Assembly: GCF_029227915.1 (NCBI RefSeq)
Contig: NC_079883.1
Coordinates: 17,424,001-17,488,000 of the forward strand
Direction of reading: 5' to 3'
Length of the DNA: 64,000 nucleotides
From: Hydractinia symbiolongicarpus
Lineage: Eukaryota > Cnidaria > Hydrozoa > Anthoathecata > Hydractiniidae
Shown here: piece after piece, positions 10,619-23,230 of the stretch
How the letters are laid out: each line of letters opens with the position of its first letter
Numbering within the stretch: position 1 is the first letter of the stretch
Translations under genes and position numbers: made by a program
Notes under the pieces: model-generated
What the model saw: only the letters and a program-made list of their open reading frames with translations
Told to the model about the DNA's origin: nothing
The model's database searches: none

Positions 10619-12245
10619 ATATTACAGACCTTAGGTGCCTGTACACGTGTTTGACGGTGTTGTGAAGCCGTGGCGATATGGAAAACAACTTGGGACGTCG
10701 TAGTCCTTTGAGAGTGGAGGGATTAGACCGATCGTAACTCGCGCAGGCACGTGGAACAGCGCAATTTGTGTGTACGGCCTTTATTAGGCTGCAAAAGGTC
10801 ATATTACAGCCTTTGGAGGCCTGTACACGTGGTTGACGGTGTTATAAAGCTGTGGCGCAATTGCAAACAACTTGGGACGTCGTAGTCCATTGAGAGTGGA
10901 AGGATTACACCAATGCTAACCTGCGCAGGCACGTGCAACCACGTGATATACGTGTAAGGCCTTTATTATGGGTACAAGAGGCTATATTACAGCCATTAGG
11001 GGCCTGTACCTGTAATTGACGGCGTTATAACGCCATGACACAATGGTAAACAACTTGGGACGCCGTAGTCCGTTGAGAGTGGAAGGATTAGACCAATAGT
11101 AACCTGCGCAGGCACGTGGTACAACGCCAATTGGGTGTACGGCTTTTATTTGGCTGCAAAAGGTCATATTACAGTCTTTAGAGACCTGTACACGTAGTTG
11201 ACGGTGTTATAAAGCTGTGGCGCAATTGCAAACAGCTTGGGACGTCGTAGTCCATTGTGAGTACATGGACTAGTCCGATCATAACTTGCGCAGGCAAGTG
11301 GATCTACGTGATTCATGTGTACGGCCTCTATTAGGCAGCAAAAGGGCATGTATTTAGAGGCCTGTACACGTGGCTGACTGGGTTATAAAGCCGTGGTGCA
11401 TTGGAAAACCACTTGGGACGTCGTAATCCGTTGAGAGTGGAAGGATTAGACCAATGCTAACCTGTGCAGGCACGTGCAACCACGTGATATACGTGTAAGG
11501 CTTTTATTAGGCTGCAAGAGGCCATATTGCAGTCGTTAGAGGCATGTATTCGTAGTTAACGGTGTTATAACGCCATGGCGCAATGGAAAACGACTTGGGA
11601 CGTCGTAGTCCATTGAGAGTGGAAGGATAGGACCAATGATAACCAGCGCAGGCACGTGCAACCACGTGATATACGTGTAAGGCCTTTACTAGGGTACAAG
11701 AGGCTATATTACAGACCTTAGGGGCCTGTACCAGTAATTGACGGCGTTATAACGCCATGACACCATGGTAAAAAACTTGGGACGTTGTAGTCCATTGAGA
11801 GCGGAAGGATTTGACCAATAGTAACCTGCGCAGGCACGTGGAACAACGCGAATTGGGTGTACGGCCTTTATTAGGCTGCAAAAGGTCATATTACAGTCTT
11901 TAGAGACCTGTACACGTGGTTGACGGTGTTATAAAGCTGTGGCGCAATTGCAAACAACTTGGGACGTCGTAGTCCATTGTGAGTACATGGACTAGTCCGA
12001 TCATAACTTGCACAGGCAAGTGGATCTACGTGATTCATGTGTACGGCCTCTATTAGGCAGCAAAAGGGCATGCATTTAGAGGCCTGTACACGTGGCTGAC
12101 TGTGTTATAAAGCCGTGGCGCATTGGAAAACCACTTGGGACGTCGTAATCCGTTGAGAGTGGAAGGATTAGACCAATGGTAACCTGCGCAGGCACGTGCA
12201 ACCACGCGATATACGTGTAAGGCCTTTATTAGGGTACAAGAGGCT

Positions 12246-12398
12246 ATATTACAGACCTTAGGGGCCTGTACACGTGACTGACGCTGTTATAAAGCCATGG
12301 CGCGTAGTCCTGTGGAAGGATAAGACCAATGATAACCTGCACAGGCACGTGCTACCACGTGATATACGTGGAAGGCCTTTATTAGGGTACAAGAGGCT
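12246..12398 (+). repeat. Shortened A monomer, 153 bp (10-mer copy)
   Basis: Same deletion junction. The monomer before it ends ACCACGCGATATACG here instead of ACCACGCAATATACG. Confidence 0.88.
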
Positions 12399-13755
12399 AT
12401 ATTACAGACCTTAGGTGCCTGTACACGTGTTTGACGGTGTTGTGAAGCCGTGGCGATATGGAAAACAACTTGGGACGTCGTAGTCCTTTGAGAGTGGAGG
12501 GATTAGACCGATCGTAACTCGCGCAGGCACGTGGAACAGCGCAATTTGTGTGTACGGCCTTTATTAGGCTGCAAAAGGTCATATTACAGCCTTTGGAGGC
12601 CTGTACACGTGGTTGACGGTGTTATAAAGCTGTGGCGCAATTGCAAACAACTTGGGACGTCGTAGTCCATTGAGAGTGGAAGGATTACACCAATGCTAAC
12701 CTGCGCAGGCACGTGCAACCACGTGATATACGTGTAAGGCCTTTATTATGGGTACAAGAGGCTATATTACAGCCATTAGGGGCCTGTACCTGTAATTGAC
12801 GGCGTTATAACGCCATGACAAAATGGTAAACAACTTGGGACGTCGTAGTCCATTGAGAGTGGAAGGATTAGACCAATAGTAACCTGCGCAGGCACGTGGA
12901 ACAACGCGAATTGGGTGTACGGCCTTTATTAGGCTGCAAAAGGTCATATTACAGCCTTTAGAGAACTGTACATGTGGTTGACGGTGTTATAAAGCTGTGG
13001 CGCAATTGCAAACAACTTGGGACGTCGTAGTCCATTGTGAGTACATGGACTAGTCCGATCATAACTTGCGCAGGCAAGTGCATCTACGTGATTCATGTGT
13101 ACGGCCTCTATTAGGCAGCTAAAGGCCATGCCTTTAGAGGCCTGTACACGTGGCTGACTGTGTTATAAAGCCGTGGCGCATTGGAAAACCACTTGGGACG
13201 TCGTAATCCGTTAAGAGTGGAAGGATTACACCAATGCTAACCTGTGCAGGCACGTGCAACCACGTGATATACGTGTAAGGCTTTTATTAGGCTGCAAGAA
13301 GCCATATTGCAGTCGTTAGAGGCATGTACTCGTAGTTAACGGTGTTATAACGCCATGGCGCAATGGAAAACGACTTGGGACGTCGTAGTCCATTGAGAGT
13401 GGAAGGATAGGACCAATGATAACCAGCGCAGGCACGTGCAACCACGTGATATACGTGTAAGGCCTTTACTAGGGTACAAGAGGCTATATTACAGACCTTA
13501 GGGGCCTGTACCAGTAATTGACGGCGTTATAACGCCATGACACCATGGTAAAAAACTTGGGACGTTGTAGTCCATTGAGAGTGGAAGGATTTGACCAATA
13601 GTAACCTGCGCAGGCACGTGGAACAACGCGAATTGGGTATACGGCCTTTATTAGGCTGCAAAAGGTCATATTACAGCCTTTAGAGACCTGTACACGTAGT
13701 TGACGGTGTTATAAAGCTGTGGCGCAATTGCAAACAACTTGGGACATCGTAGTCC

Positions 13756-14179
13756 ATTGAGAGTGGAAGGATTACACCAATGATAACCAGCGCAGGCACG
13801 TGCAACCACGTGATATACGTGTAAGGCCTTTATTATGGGTACAAGAGGCTATATTACAGCCATTAGGGGCCTGTACCTGTAATTGACGGCGTTATAACGG
13901 CATGACAAAATGGTAAACAACTTGGGACGTCGTAGTCCATTGAGAGTAAAAGGATTAGACCAATAGTAACCTGCGCAGGCACGTGGAACAACGCGAATTG
14001 CGTGTACGGCCTTTATTAGGCTGCAAAAGGTCATATTACAGCCTTTAGAGACCTGTACACGTGGTTGACGGTGTTATAAAGCTGTGGCGCAATTGCAAAC
14101 AACTTGGGACGTCGTAGTCCATTGTGAGTACATGGACTAGTCCGATCATAACTTGCGCAGGCAAGTGGATCTACGTGAT
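13756..14179. repeat. Transition between the 10-mer and 8-mer blocks
   Basis: Contains the tail of a D''-type monomer, an E monomer at 13,851 (with GTTATAACGGCATG, a change in the usual ATAACGCCATG) and an F monomer from 14,033. It continues into G at 14,215, where the 1,450-bp repeat takes over. I see nothing other than satellite. Confidence 0.75.
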
Positions 14180-16975
14180 TCATGTGTACGGCCTCTATTA
14201 GGCAGCTAAAGGCCATGCCTTTAGAGGCCTGTACACGTGGCTGACAGTGTTATAAAGCCGTGGCGCATTGGAAAACCACTTGGGACGTCGTAATCCGTTG
14301 AGAGTGGAAGGATTACACCAATGCTAACCTGTGCAGGCACGTGCAACCACGTGATATACGTGTAAGGCTTTTATTAGGCTGCAAGAGGCCATATTGCAGT
14401 CGTTAGAGGCATGTACTCGTAGTTAACGGTGTTATAACGCCATGGCGCAATGGAAAACGACTTGGGACGTCGCAGTCCATTGAGAGTGGAAGGATAGGAC
14501 CAATGATAACCAGTGCAGGAACGTGCAACCACGTGATATACGTGTAAGGCCTTTACTAGGGTACAAGAGGCTATATTACAGACCTTAGGGGCCTGTACCA
14601 GTAATTGACGGCGTTATAACGCCATGACACCATGGTAAAAAACTTGGGACGTTGTAGTCCATTGAGAGTGGAAGGATTTGACCAATAGTAACCTGCGCAG
14701 GCACGTGGAACAACGCGAATTAAGTGTACGGCCTTTATTAGGCTGCAAAAGGTCATATTACAGCCTTTAGAGACCTGTACACGTAGTTGACGGTGTTATA
14801 AAGCTGTGGCGCAATTGCAAACAACTTGGGACATCGTAGTCCATTGAGAGTGGAAGGATAGGACCAATGATAACCAGTGCAGGCACGTGCAACCACGTGA
14901 TATACGTGTAAGGCCTTTACTAGGGTACAAGAGGCTATATTACAGACCTTAGGGGCCTGTACCAGTAATTGACGGCGTTATAACGCCATGACACCATGGT
15001 AAAAAACTTGGGACGTTGTAGTCCATTGAGAGTGGAAGGATTTGACCAATAGTAACCTGCGCAGGCACGTGGAATAACGCGAATTGGGTGTACGGCCTTT
15101 ATTAGGCTGCAAAAGGTCATATTACAGCCTTTAGAGACCTGTACACGTAGTTGACGGTGTTATAAAGCTGTGGCGCAATTGCAAACAACTTGGGACATCG
15201 TAGTCCATTGAGAGTGGAAGGATAGGACCAATGATAACCAGCGCAGGCACGTGCAACCACGTGATATACGTGTAAGGCCTTTACTAGGGTACAAGAGGCT
15301 ATATTACAGACCTTAGGGGTCTGTACACGTGACCGACGCTGTTATAAAGCCATGGCGCAATGGAAAACCACTTGGGACGTCGTAGTCCATTGAGAGTGGA
15401 AGGATTAGACCATTGGTAACCTGCGCAGGCACGTGGAACAACGTGATTTATGTATACGGACTTTAATTGGACGCAAAAGGCCATATTACAGCCTTTAAGG
15501 GCCAGTACACGTGTTTGACGGTGTTATAAAGCTGTGGCGCAATTGCAAACAACTTGGGACGTCGTAGTCCATTGAGAGTGGAAGGATTACACCAATGCTA
15601 ACCTGCGCAGGCACGTGCAACCACGTGATATACGTGTAAGGCCTCTATTAGGCAGCTAAAGGCCATGCCTTTAGAGGCCTGTACACGTGGCTGACAGTGT
15701 TATAAAGCCGTGGCGCATTGGAAAACCACTTGGGACGTCGTAATCCGTTGAGAGTGGAAGGATTACACCAATGCTAACCTGTGCAGGCACGTGCAACCAC
15801 GTGATATACGTGTAAGGCTTTTATTAGGCTGCAAGAGGCCATATTGCAGTCGTTAGAGGCATGTACTCGTAGTTAACGGTGTTATAACGCCATGGCGCAA
15901 TGGAAAACGACTTGGGACGTCGCAGTCCATTGAGAGTGGAAGGATAGGACCAATGATAACCAGTGCAGGCACGTGCAACCACGTGATATACGTGTAAGGC
16001 CTTTACTAGGGTACAAGAGGCTATATTACAGACCTTAGGGGCCTGTACCAGTAATTGACGGCGTTATAACGCCATGACACCATGGTAAAAAACTTGGGAC
16101 GTTGTAGTCCATTGAGAGTGGAAGGATTTGACCAATAGTAACCTGCGCAGGCACGTGGAACAACGCGAATTGGGTGTACGGCCTTTATTAGGCTGCAAAA
16201 GGTCATATTACAGCCTTTAGAGACCTGTACACGTAGTTGACGGTGTTATAAAGCTGTGGCGCAATTGCAAACAACTTGGGACATCGTAGTCCATTGAGAG
16301 TGGAAGGATAGGACCAATGATAACCAGCGCAGGCACGTGCAACCACGTGATATACGTGTAAGGCCTTTACTAGGGTACAAGAGGCTATATTACAGACCTT
16401 AGGGGCCTGTACCAGTAATTGACGGCGTTATAACGCCATGACACCATGGTAAAAAACTTGGGACGTTGTAGTCCATTGAGAGTGGAAGGATTTGACCAAT
16501 AGTAACCTGCGCAGGCACGTGGAACAACGGGAATTGGGTGTACGGCCTTTATTAGGCTGCAAAAGGTCATATTACAGCCTTTAGAGACCTGTACACGTAG
16601 TTGACGGTGTTATAAAGCTGTGGCGCAATTGCAAACAACTTGGGACATCGTAGTCCATTGAGAGTGGAAGGATAGGACCAATGATAACCAGCGCAGGCAC
16701 GTGCAACCACGTGATATACGTGTAAGGCCTTTACTAGGGTACAAGAGGCTATATTACAGACCTTAGGGGCCTGTACACGTGACCAACGCTGTTATAAAGC
16801 CATGGCGCAATGGAAAACCACTTGGGACGTCGTAGTCCATTGAGAGTGGAAGGATTAGACCATTGGTAACCTGCGCAGGCACGTGGAACAACGTGATTTA
16901 TGTATACGGACTTTAATTGGCCGCAAAAGGCCATATTACAGCCTTTAAGGGCCAGTACACGTGTTTGACGGTGTT
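14180..16975. repeat. HOR block, 1,450-bp 8-mer, two copies
   Basis: About 14,180-15,525 matches 15,630-16,975 at an offset of 1,450 (eight monomers minus the six bases missing from G). Order: F tail, G, H, E', D'', E', D'', A, B head. Both copies share GGGACGTCGCAGTCC (14,464 and 15,914) and CCAGTGCAGG in the H monomer. The two are joined by the mosaic monomer 15,483-15,664, which holds the crossover. The E'-D'' dimer is itself doubled in each copy. Confidence 0.85.
15483..15664 (+). repeat. Mosaic monomer B/D/F at the 1,450-bp junction
   Basis: First about 45 bases are type B (TTAAGGGCCAGTACACG), the middle is type D (GGCGCAATTGC, GATTACACCAATGC, class-2 tail start), and the last about 35 are type F (CGGCCTCTATTAGGCAGC style). 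Total length is still 182 bp. Confidence 0.8.
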
Positions 16976-18563
16976 GTAAAGCCGTGGCGATATGGAAAAC
17001 AACTTGGGACGTCGTAGTCCTTTGAGAGTGGAAGGATAAGACCAATGATAACCTGCGCAGGCACGTGCAACCACGTGGTATACGTGTAAGGCCTTTACTA
17101 GAGTGCAAGAGGCTTTATTACAGACCTTAGGGGCCTGTCCACGTGACTGACGCTGTTATAAAGCCATGGCGCAATGGAAAACCACTTGGGACGTCGTAGT
17201 CTATTGAGAGTGGAAGGATTAGACCATTGGTAACTTGCGCAGGCACGTGAAACAAAGTGATTTGTGTATGCGGACTTTAATTGGCCGCAAAAGGCCATAT
17301 TACAGCCTTTAGGGGCCAGTACACGTGTTTGACGGTGTTGTAAAGCCGTGGCGATATGAAAAACAACTTGGGACGTCGTAGTCCTTTGAGAGTGGAAGGA
17401 TAAGACCAATGATAACCTGCGCAGGCACGTGCAACCACGTGATATACGTGTAAGGCCTTTATTAGGGTACAAGAGGCTATATTACAGACCTTAGGGGCCT
17501 GTACACGTGTTTGACGGTGTTGTAAAGCCGTGGCGATATGGAAAACAACTTGGGACGTCGTAGTCCATTGTGAGTACATGGACTAGTCCGATCATAACTT
17601 GCGCAGGCAAGTGGATCTACGTGATTCATGTGTACGGCCTCTATTAGGCGGAAAAAGGCCATGCCTTTACAGGCCTGTACACGTGGCTGACTGTGTTATA
17701 AAGCCGTGGCGCATTGGAAAACCACTTGGGACGTCATAATCCGTTGAGAGTGGAAGGATTACACCAATGCTAACCTGTGCAGGCACGTGCAACCACGTGA
17801 TATACGTGTAAGGCCTTTATTAGGCTGCAAGAGGCCATATTGCAGTCGTTAGAGGCATGTACTCGTAGTTAACGGTGTTATAACGCCATGGCGCAATGGA
17901 AAACGACTTGGGACGTCGTAGTCCATTGAGAGTGGAAGGATTAGACCAATGGTAACCTGCGCAGGCACGTGCAACCACGTGATATACGTGTAAGTCCTTT
18001 ATTAGGGTACAAGAGGCTATATTACAGACCTTAGGGGCCTGTACACGTGACTGACGCTGTTATAAAGCCATGGCGCAATGGAAAACCACTTGGGACGTCG
18101 TAGTCCATTGACAGTGGAAGGATTAGACCGTTGGTAACCTGTGCAGGCACGTGGAACAACGTGATTTATGTATACAGACTTTTAATTGGCCGCAAAAGGC
18201 CATATTAGAGCCTTTAGGGGCCAGGACACGTGTTTGACAGTGTTGTAAAGCCGTGGCGATATGGAAAACAACTTAGGACGTCGTAGTACTTAGAGAGTGG
18301 AAGGATAAGACCAATGATAACCTGCGCAGGCACGTGCAACCACGTGATATACGTGTAAGGCCTTTATTAGGGTACAAGAGGCTATATTACAGACCTTAGG
18401 GGCCTGTACCAGTAATTGACGGCGTTATAACGCCATGACACAATGGTAAACAACTTGGGACGCCGTAGTCCGTTGAGAGTGGAAGGATTAGACCAATAGT
18501 AACCTGCGCAGGCACGTGGTACAACGCGAATTGGGTGTACGGCTTTTATTAGGCTGCAAAAGG
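16653..18563. repeat. Displaced copy of 3,575-5,485
   Basis: Colinear with 3,575-5,485 at offset 13,078 through A, B, A', B', C/F mosaic, G, H, A, B and E'/E. It overlaps the end of the 8-mer block, so the 8-mer duplication took in the left end of this segment. The final monomer differs: it starts as E' (GACCTTAGGGGCC) but carries ACACAATGG and GGGACGCCGTAG of type E. Confidence 0.75.
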
Positions 18564-18923
18564 TCATATTACAGTCTTTAGAGACCTGTACACGTAGTTG
18601 ACGGTGTTATAAAGCTGTGGCGCAATTGCAAACAACTTGGGACGTCGTAGTCCATTGTGAGTACATGGACTAGTCCGATCATAACTTGCGCAGGCAAGTG
18701 GATCTACGTGATTTATGTGTACGGCCTCTATTAGGCAGCAAAAGGGCATGCATTTAGAGGCCTGTACACGTGGCTGACTGTGTTATAAAGCCGTGGCGCA
18801 TTGGAAAACCACTTGGGACGTCGTAATCCGTTGAGAGTGGAAGGATTAGACCAATGGTAACCTGCGCACGCACGTGCAACCACGCGATATACGTGTAAGG
18901 CCTTTATTAGGGTACAAGAGGCT

Positions 18924-19076
18924 ATATTACAGACCTTAGGGGCCTGTACACGTGACTGACGCTGTTATAAAGCCATGGCGCGTAGTCCTGTGGAAGGATA
19001 AGACCAATGATAACCTGCGCAGGCACGTGCTACCACGTGATATACGTGTAAGGCCTTTATTAGGGTACAAGAGGCT
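18924..19076 (+). repeat. Shortened A monomer, 153 bp (displaced copy)
   Basis: Same GGCGCGTAGTCCTGTGG junction outside the 10-mer block. It shows that 18.6-20.4 kb derives from a common ancestor with the 10-mer. Confidence 0.87.
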
Positions 19077-19805
19077 ATATTACAGACCTTAGTTGCCTGT
19101 ACACGTGTTTGACGGTGTTGTGAAGCCGTGGCGATATGGAAAACAACTTGGGACGTCGTAGTCCTTTGAGAGTGGAGGGATTAGACCGATCGTAACTCGC
19201 GCAGGCACGTGGAACAGCGCAATTTGTGTGTACGGCCTTTATTAGGCTGCAAAAGGTCATATTACAGCCTTTGGAGGCCTGTACACGTGGTTGACGGTGT
19301 TATAAAGCTGTGGCGCAATTGCAAACAACTTGGGACGTCGTAGTCCATTGAGAGTGGAAGGATTACACCAATGATAACCTGCGCAGGCACGTGCAACCAC
19401 GTGATATACGTGTAAGGCCTTTATTATGGGTACAAGAGGCTATATTACAGCCCTTAGGGGCCTGTACCTGTAATTGACGGCGTTATAACGCCATGACAAA
19501 ATGGTAAACAACTTGGGACGTCGTAGTCCTTTGAGAGTGGAAGGATTAGACCAATAGTAACCTGCGCAGGCACGTGGAACAACGCGAATTGGGTGTACGG
19601 CCTTTATTAGGCTGCAAAAGGTCATATTACAGCCTTTAGAGACCTGTACACGTGGTTGACGGTGTTATAAAGCTGTGGCGCAATTGCAAACAACTTGGGA
19701 CGTCGTAGTCCATTGTGAGTACATGGACTAGTCCGATCATAACTTGCGCAGGCAAGTGGATCTACGTGATTCATGTGTACGGCCTCTATTAGGCAGCTAA
19801 AGGCC

Positions 19806-19954
19806 ATGCCTTTAGAGGCCTGTACACGTGGCTGACTGTGTTATAAAGCCGTGGCGCATTGGAAAACCACTTGGGACGTCGTAATCCGTTGAGAGTGCAG
19901 GCACGTGCAACCACGTGATATACGTGTAAGGCTTTTATTAGGCTGCAAGAGGCC
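19806..19954 (+). repeat. Shortened G monomer, 149 bp
   Basis: Identical GAGAGTGCAGGCACG junction to 6035-6183, so both descend from one deletion event. Confidence 0.85.
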
Positions 19955-20774
19955 ATATTGCAGTCGTTAGAGGCATGTACTCGTAGTTAACGGTGTTATA
20001 ACGCCATGGCGCAATGGAAAACGACTTGGGACGTCGTAGTCCATTGAGAGTGGAAGGATAGGACCAATGATAACCAGCGCAGGCACGTGCAACCACGTGA
20101 TATTCGTGTAAGGCCTTTACTAGGGTACAAGAGGCTATATTACAGACCTTAGGGGCCTGAAACAGTAATTGACGGCGTTATAACGCCATGACACCATGGT
20201 AAAAAACTTGGGACGTTGTAGTCCATTGAGAGTGGAAGGATTTGACCAATAGTAACCTGCGCAGGCACGTGGAACAACGCGAATTGGGTGTACGGTCTTT
20301 ATTAGGCTGCAAAAGGTCATATTACAGCCTTTAGAGACCTGTACACGTAGTTGACGGTGTTATAAAGCTGTGGCGCAATTGCAAACAACTTGGGACATCG
20401 TAGTCCATTGAGAGTGGAAGGATAGGACCAATGATAACCAGCGCAGGCACGTGCAACCACGTGATATACGTGTAAGGCCTTTACTAGGGTACAAGAGGCT
20501 ATATTACAGACCTTAGGGGCCTGTACACGTGACCGACGCTATTATAAAGCCATGGCGCAATGGAAAACCACTTGGGACGTCGTAGTCTATTGAGAGTGGA
20601 AGGATTAGACCATTGGTAACTTGCGCAGGCACGTGAAACAAAGTGATTTGTGTATGCGGACTTTAATTGGCCGCAAAAGCCCATATTGCAGTCGTTAGAG
20701 GCATGTACTCGTAGTTAACGGTGTTATAACGCTATGGCGCAATGGAAAACGACTTGGGACGTCGTAGTCCATTG

Positions 20775-22950
20775 AGAGTGGAAGGATAGGACCAATGATA
20801 ACCAGCGCAGGCACGTGCAACCACGTGATATACGTGTAAGGCCTTTACTAGGGTACAAGAGGCTATATTACAGACCTTAGGGGCCTGTACCAGTAATTGA
20901 CGGCGTTATAACGCCATGACACCATGGTAAAAAACTTGGGACGTCGTAGTCCATTTAGAGTGGAAGGATTTGACCAATAGTAACCTGCGCAGGCACGTGG
21001 AACAACGCGAATTGGGTGTACGGCCTTTATTAGGCTGCAAAGGGTCATATTACAGCCTTTAGAGACCTGTACACGTAGTTGACGGTGTTATAAAGCTGTG
21101 GCGCAATTGCAAACAACTTGGGACATCGTAGTCCATTGAGAGTGGAAGGATAGGACCAATGATAACCAGCGCAGGCACGTGCAACCACGTGATATACGTG
21201 TAAGGCCTTTACTAGGTTACAAGAGGCTATATTACAGACCTTAGGGGCCTGTACACGTGACCGACGCTGTTATAAATCCATGGCGCAATGGAAAACCACT
21301 TTGGACGTCGTAGTCCATTGAGAGTGGAAGGATTAGACCATTCGTAACCTGCGCAGGCACGTGGAACAACGTGATTTATGTATACGGACATTAATTGGCC
21401 GCAAAAGGCCATATTACAGCCTTTAAGGGCCAGTACACGTGTTTGACGGTGTTGTAAAGCCGTGGCGATATGGAAAACAACTTGGGACGTCGTAGTCCTT
21501 TGAGAGTGGAAGGATAAGACCAATGATAACCTGCGCAGGCACGTGCAACCATGTGATATACGTGTAAGGCCTTTATTAGAGTGCAAGAGGCTATATTACA
21601 GACCTTAGGGGCCTGTCCACGTGACTGACGCTGTTATAAAGCCATGGCGCAATGGAAAACCACTTGGGACGTCGTAGTCTATTGAGAGTGGAAGGATTAG
21701 ACCATTGGTAACTTGCGCAGGCACGTGAAACAAAGTGATTTGTGTATGCGGACTTTAATTGGCCGCAAAAGGCCATATTACAGCCTTTAGGGGCCAGTAC
21801 ACGTGTTTGACGGTGTTGTAAAGCCGTGGCGATATGAAAAACAACTTGGGACGTCGTAGTCCATTGAGAGTGGAAGGATAGGACCAATGATAACCAGCGC
21901 AGGCACGTGCAACCACGTGATATACGTGTAAGGCCTTTACTAGGGTACAAGAGGCTATATTACAGACCTTAGGGGCCTGTACCAGTAATTGACGGCGTTA
22001 TAACGCCATGACACCATGGTAAAAAACTTGGGACGTCGTAGTCCATTTAGAGTGGAAGGATTTGACCAATAGTAACCTGCGCAGGCACGTGGAACAACGC
22101 GAATTGGGTGTACGGCCTTTATTAGGCTGCAAAGGGTCATATTACAGCCTTTAGAGACCTGTACACGTAGTTGACGGTGTTATAAAGCTGTGGCGCAATT
22201 GCAAACAACTTGGGACATCGTAGTCCATTGAGAGTGGAAGGATAGGACCAATGATAACCAGCGCAGGCACGTGCAACCACGTGATATACGTGTAAGGCCT
22301 TTACTAGGTTACAAGAGGCTATATTACAGACCTTAGGGGCCTGTACACGTGACCGACGCTGTTATAAATCCATGGCGCAATGGAAAACCACTTTGGACGT
22401 CGTAGTCCATTGAGAGTGGAAGGATTAGACCATTCGTAACCTGCGCAGGCACGTGGAACAACGTGATTTATGTATACGGACATTAATTGGCCGCAAAAGG
22501 CCATATTACAGCCTTTAAGGGCCAGTACACGTGTTTGACGGTGTTGTAAAGCCGTGGCGATATGGAAAACAACTTGGGACGTCGTAGTCCTTTGAGAGTG
22601 GAAGGATAAGACCAATGATAACCTGCGCAGGCACGTGCAACCATGTGATATACGTGTAAGGCCTTTATTAGAGTGCAAGAGGCTATATTACAGACCTTAG
22701 GGGCCTGTCCACGTGACTGACGCTGTTATAAAGCCATGGCGCAATGGAAAACCACTTGGGACGTCGTAGTCTATTGAGAGTGGAAGGATTAGACCATTGG
22801 TAACTTGCGCAGGCACGTGAAACAAAGTGATTTGTGTATGCGGACTTTAATTGGCCGCAAAAGGCCATATTACAGCCTTTAGGGGCCAGTACACGTGTTT
22901 GACGGTGTTGTAAAGCCGTGGCGATATGAAAAACAACTTGGGACGTCGTA
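20775..22950. repeat. HOR block, 1,092-bp 6-mer, two copies
   Basis: E'-D''-A-B-A'-B' from 20,865 repeats from 21,957 (offset 1,092, exactly six 182-bp monomers). Shared private variants: TCCATTTAGAGTGG, ACTAGGTTACAAG, ATAAATCCATGG, CCACTTTGGACG, CCATTCGTAACC and CGGACATTAATTGG. The first copy ends in a B'/D'' mosaic monomer (21,775-21,956), which is the junction. In superunit copy 2 the same unit occurs only once (43,846-44,937), so the duplication is younger than the superunit duplication, or was lost from copy 2. Confidence 0.88.
21775..21956 (+). repeat. Mosaic monomer B'/D'' at the 1,092-bp junction
   Basis: Starts as B' (GATATGAAAAACAACTTGGG) and changes around 21,855-21,880 to GTCCATTGAGAGTGG with GGATAGGACC and TTTACTAGGG, as in H or D'' monomers. 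The parallel B' at 22,867 keeps GTCTTTTGAGAG and GATAAGACC. Confidence 0.82.
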
Positions 22951-23048
22951 GTCTTTTGAGAGTGGAAGGATAAGACCAATGATAACCTGCGCAGGCACGT
23001 GCAACCACGTGATATACGTGTAAGGCCTTTATTAGGGTACAAGAGGCT

Positions 23049-23230
23049 ATATTACAGACCTTAGGGGCCTGTACACGTGTTTGACGGTGTTGTAAAGCCG
23101 TGGCGATATGGAAAACAACTTGGGACGTCGTAGTCCTTTGAGAGTGGAGGGATTAGACCGATCGTAACTCGCGCAGGCACGTGGAACAGCGCAATTTGTG
23201 TGTACGGCCTTTATTAGGCTGCAAAAGGTC
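23049..23230 (+). repeat. Monomer type C (exemplar, 182 bp)
   Basis: B-like middle (GTTTGACGGTGTTGTAAAG, GCGATATGG) on an A-like head, followed by the diagnostic GTGGAGGGATTAGACCGATC, GTAACTCGCGCAGG and a class-1 tail CACGTGGAACAGCGCAATTT. In the left third of the window copies carry TTAGGTGCC and TTGTGAAGCC (43, 7059, 8839, 10619 and 12399; 19077 has TTAGTTGCC). From about 25.7 kb rightwards most carry GAGGGAATAGACCG and TTGTTTGTACGG. Always followed by type D. Confidence 0.85.

Larger units (their letters stand above)
6184..13755. repeat. HOR block, 1,780-bp 10-mer, about 4.25 tandem copies
   Basis: Taking C as start, units run 7059-8838, 8839-10618 and 10619-12398, each with monomers of 182, 183, 182, 182, 176, 182, 182, 182, 176 and 153 bp (sum 1,780), in order C, D, E, F, G, H, E', F, G and a shortened A. 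The homology begins upstream at the H monomer 6184 and continues to about 13,755, where an F is replaced by D''. Comparing 7059-8838 with 8839-10618 I noticed only two substitutions (10,418 and 10,482). The last partial copy (from 12,399) differs more, for example CAAAATGG near 12,820. This is the most recently homogenised part of the window. Confidence 0.92.
18566..20390. repeat. Displaced partial copy of the 10-mer (matches 11,888-13,740)
   Basis: Monomers F, G, shortened A (18,924-19,076, 153 bp), C, D, E, F, shortened G (19,806-19,954, 149 bp), H, E', D'' match 11,888 onwards at offset 6,678, changing to 6,651 after the 27-base loss in G. Small differences such as TTAGTTGCC at 19,090 show it is not a very recent copy. 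It ends at the left border of the 22,981-bp superunit. Confidence 0.78.
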
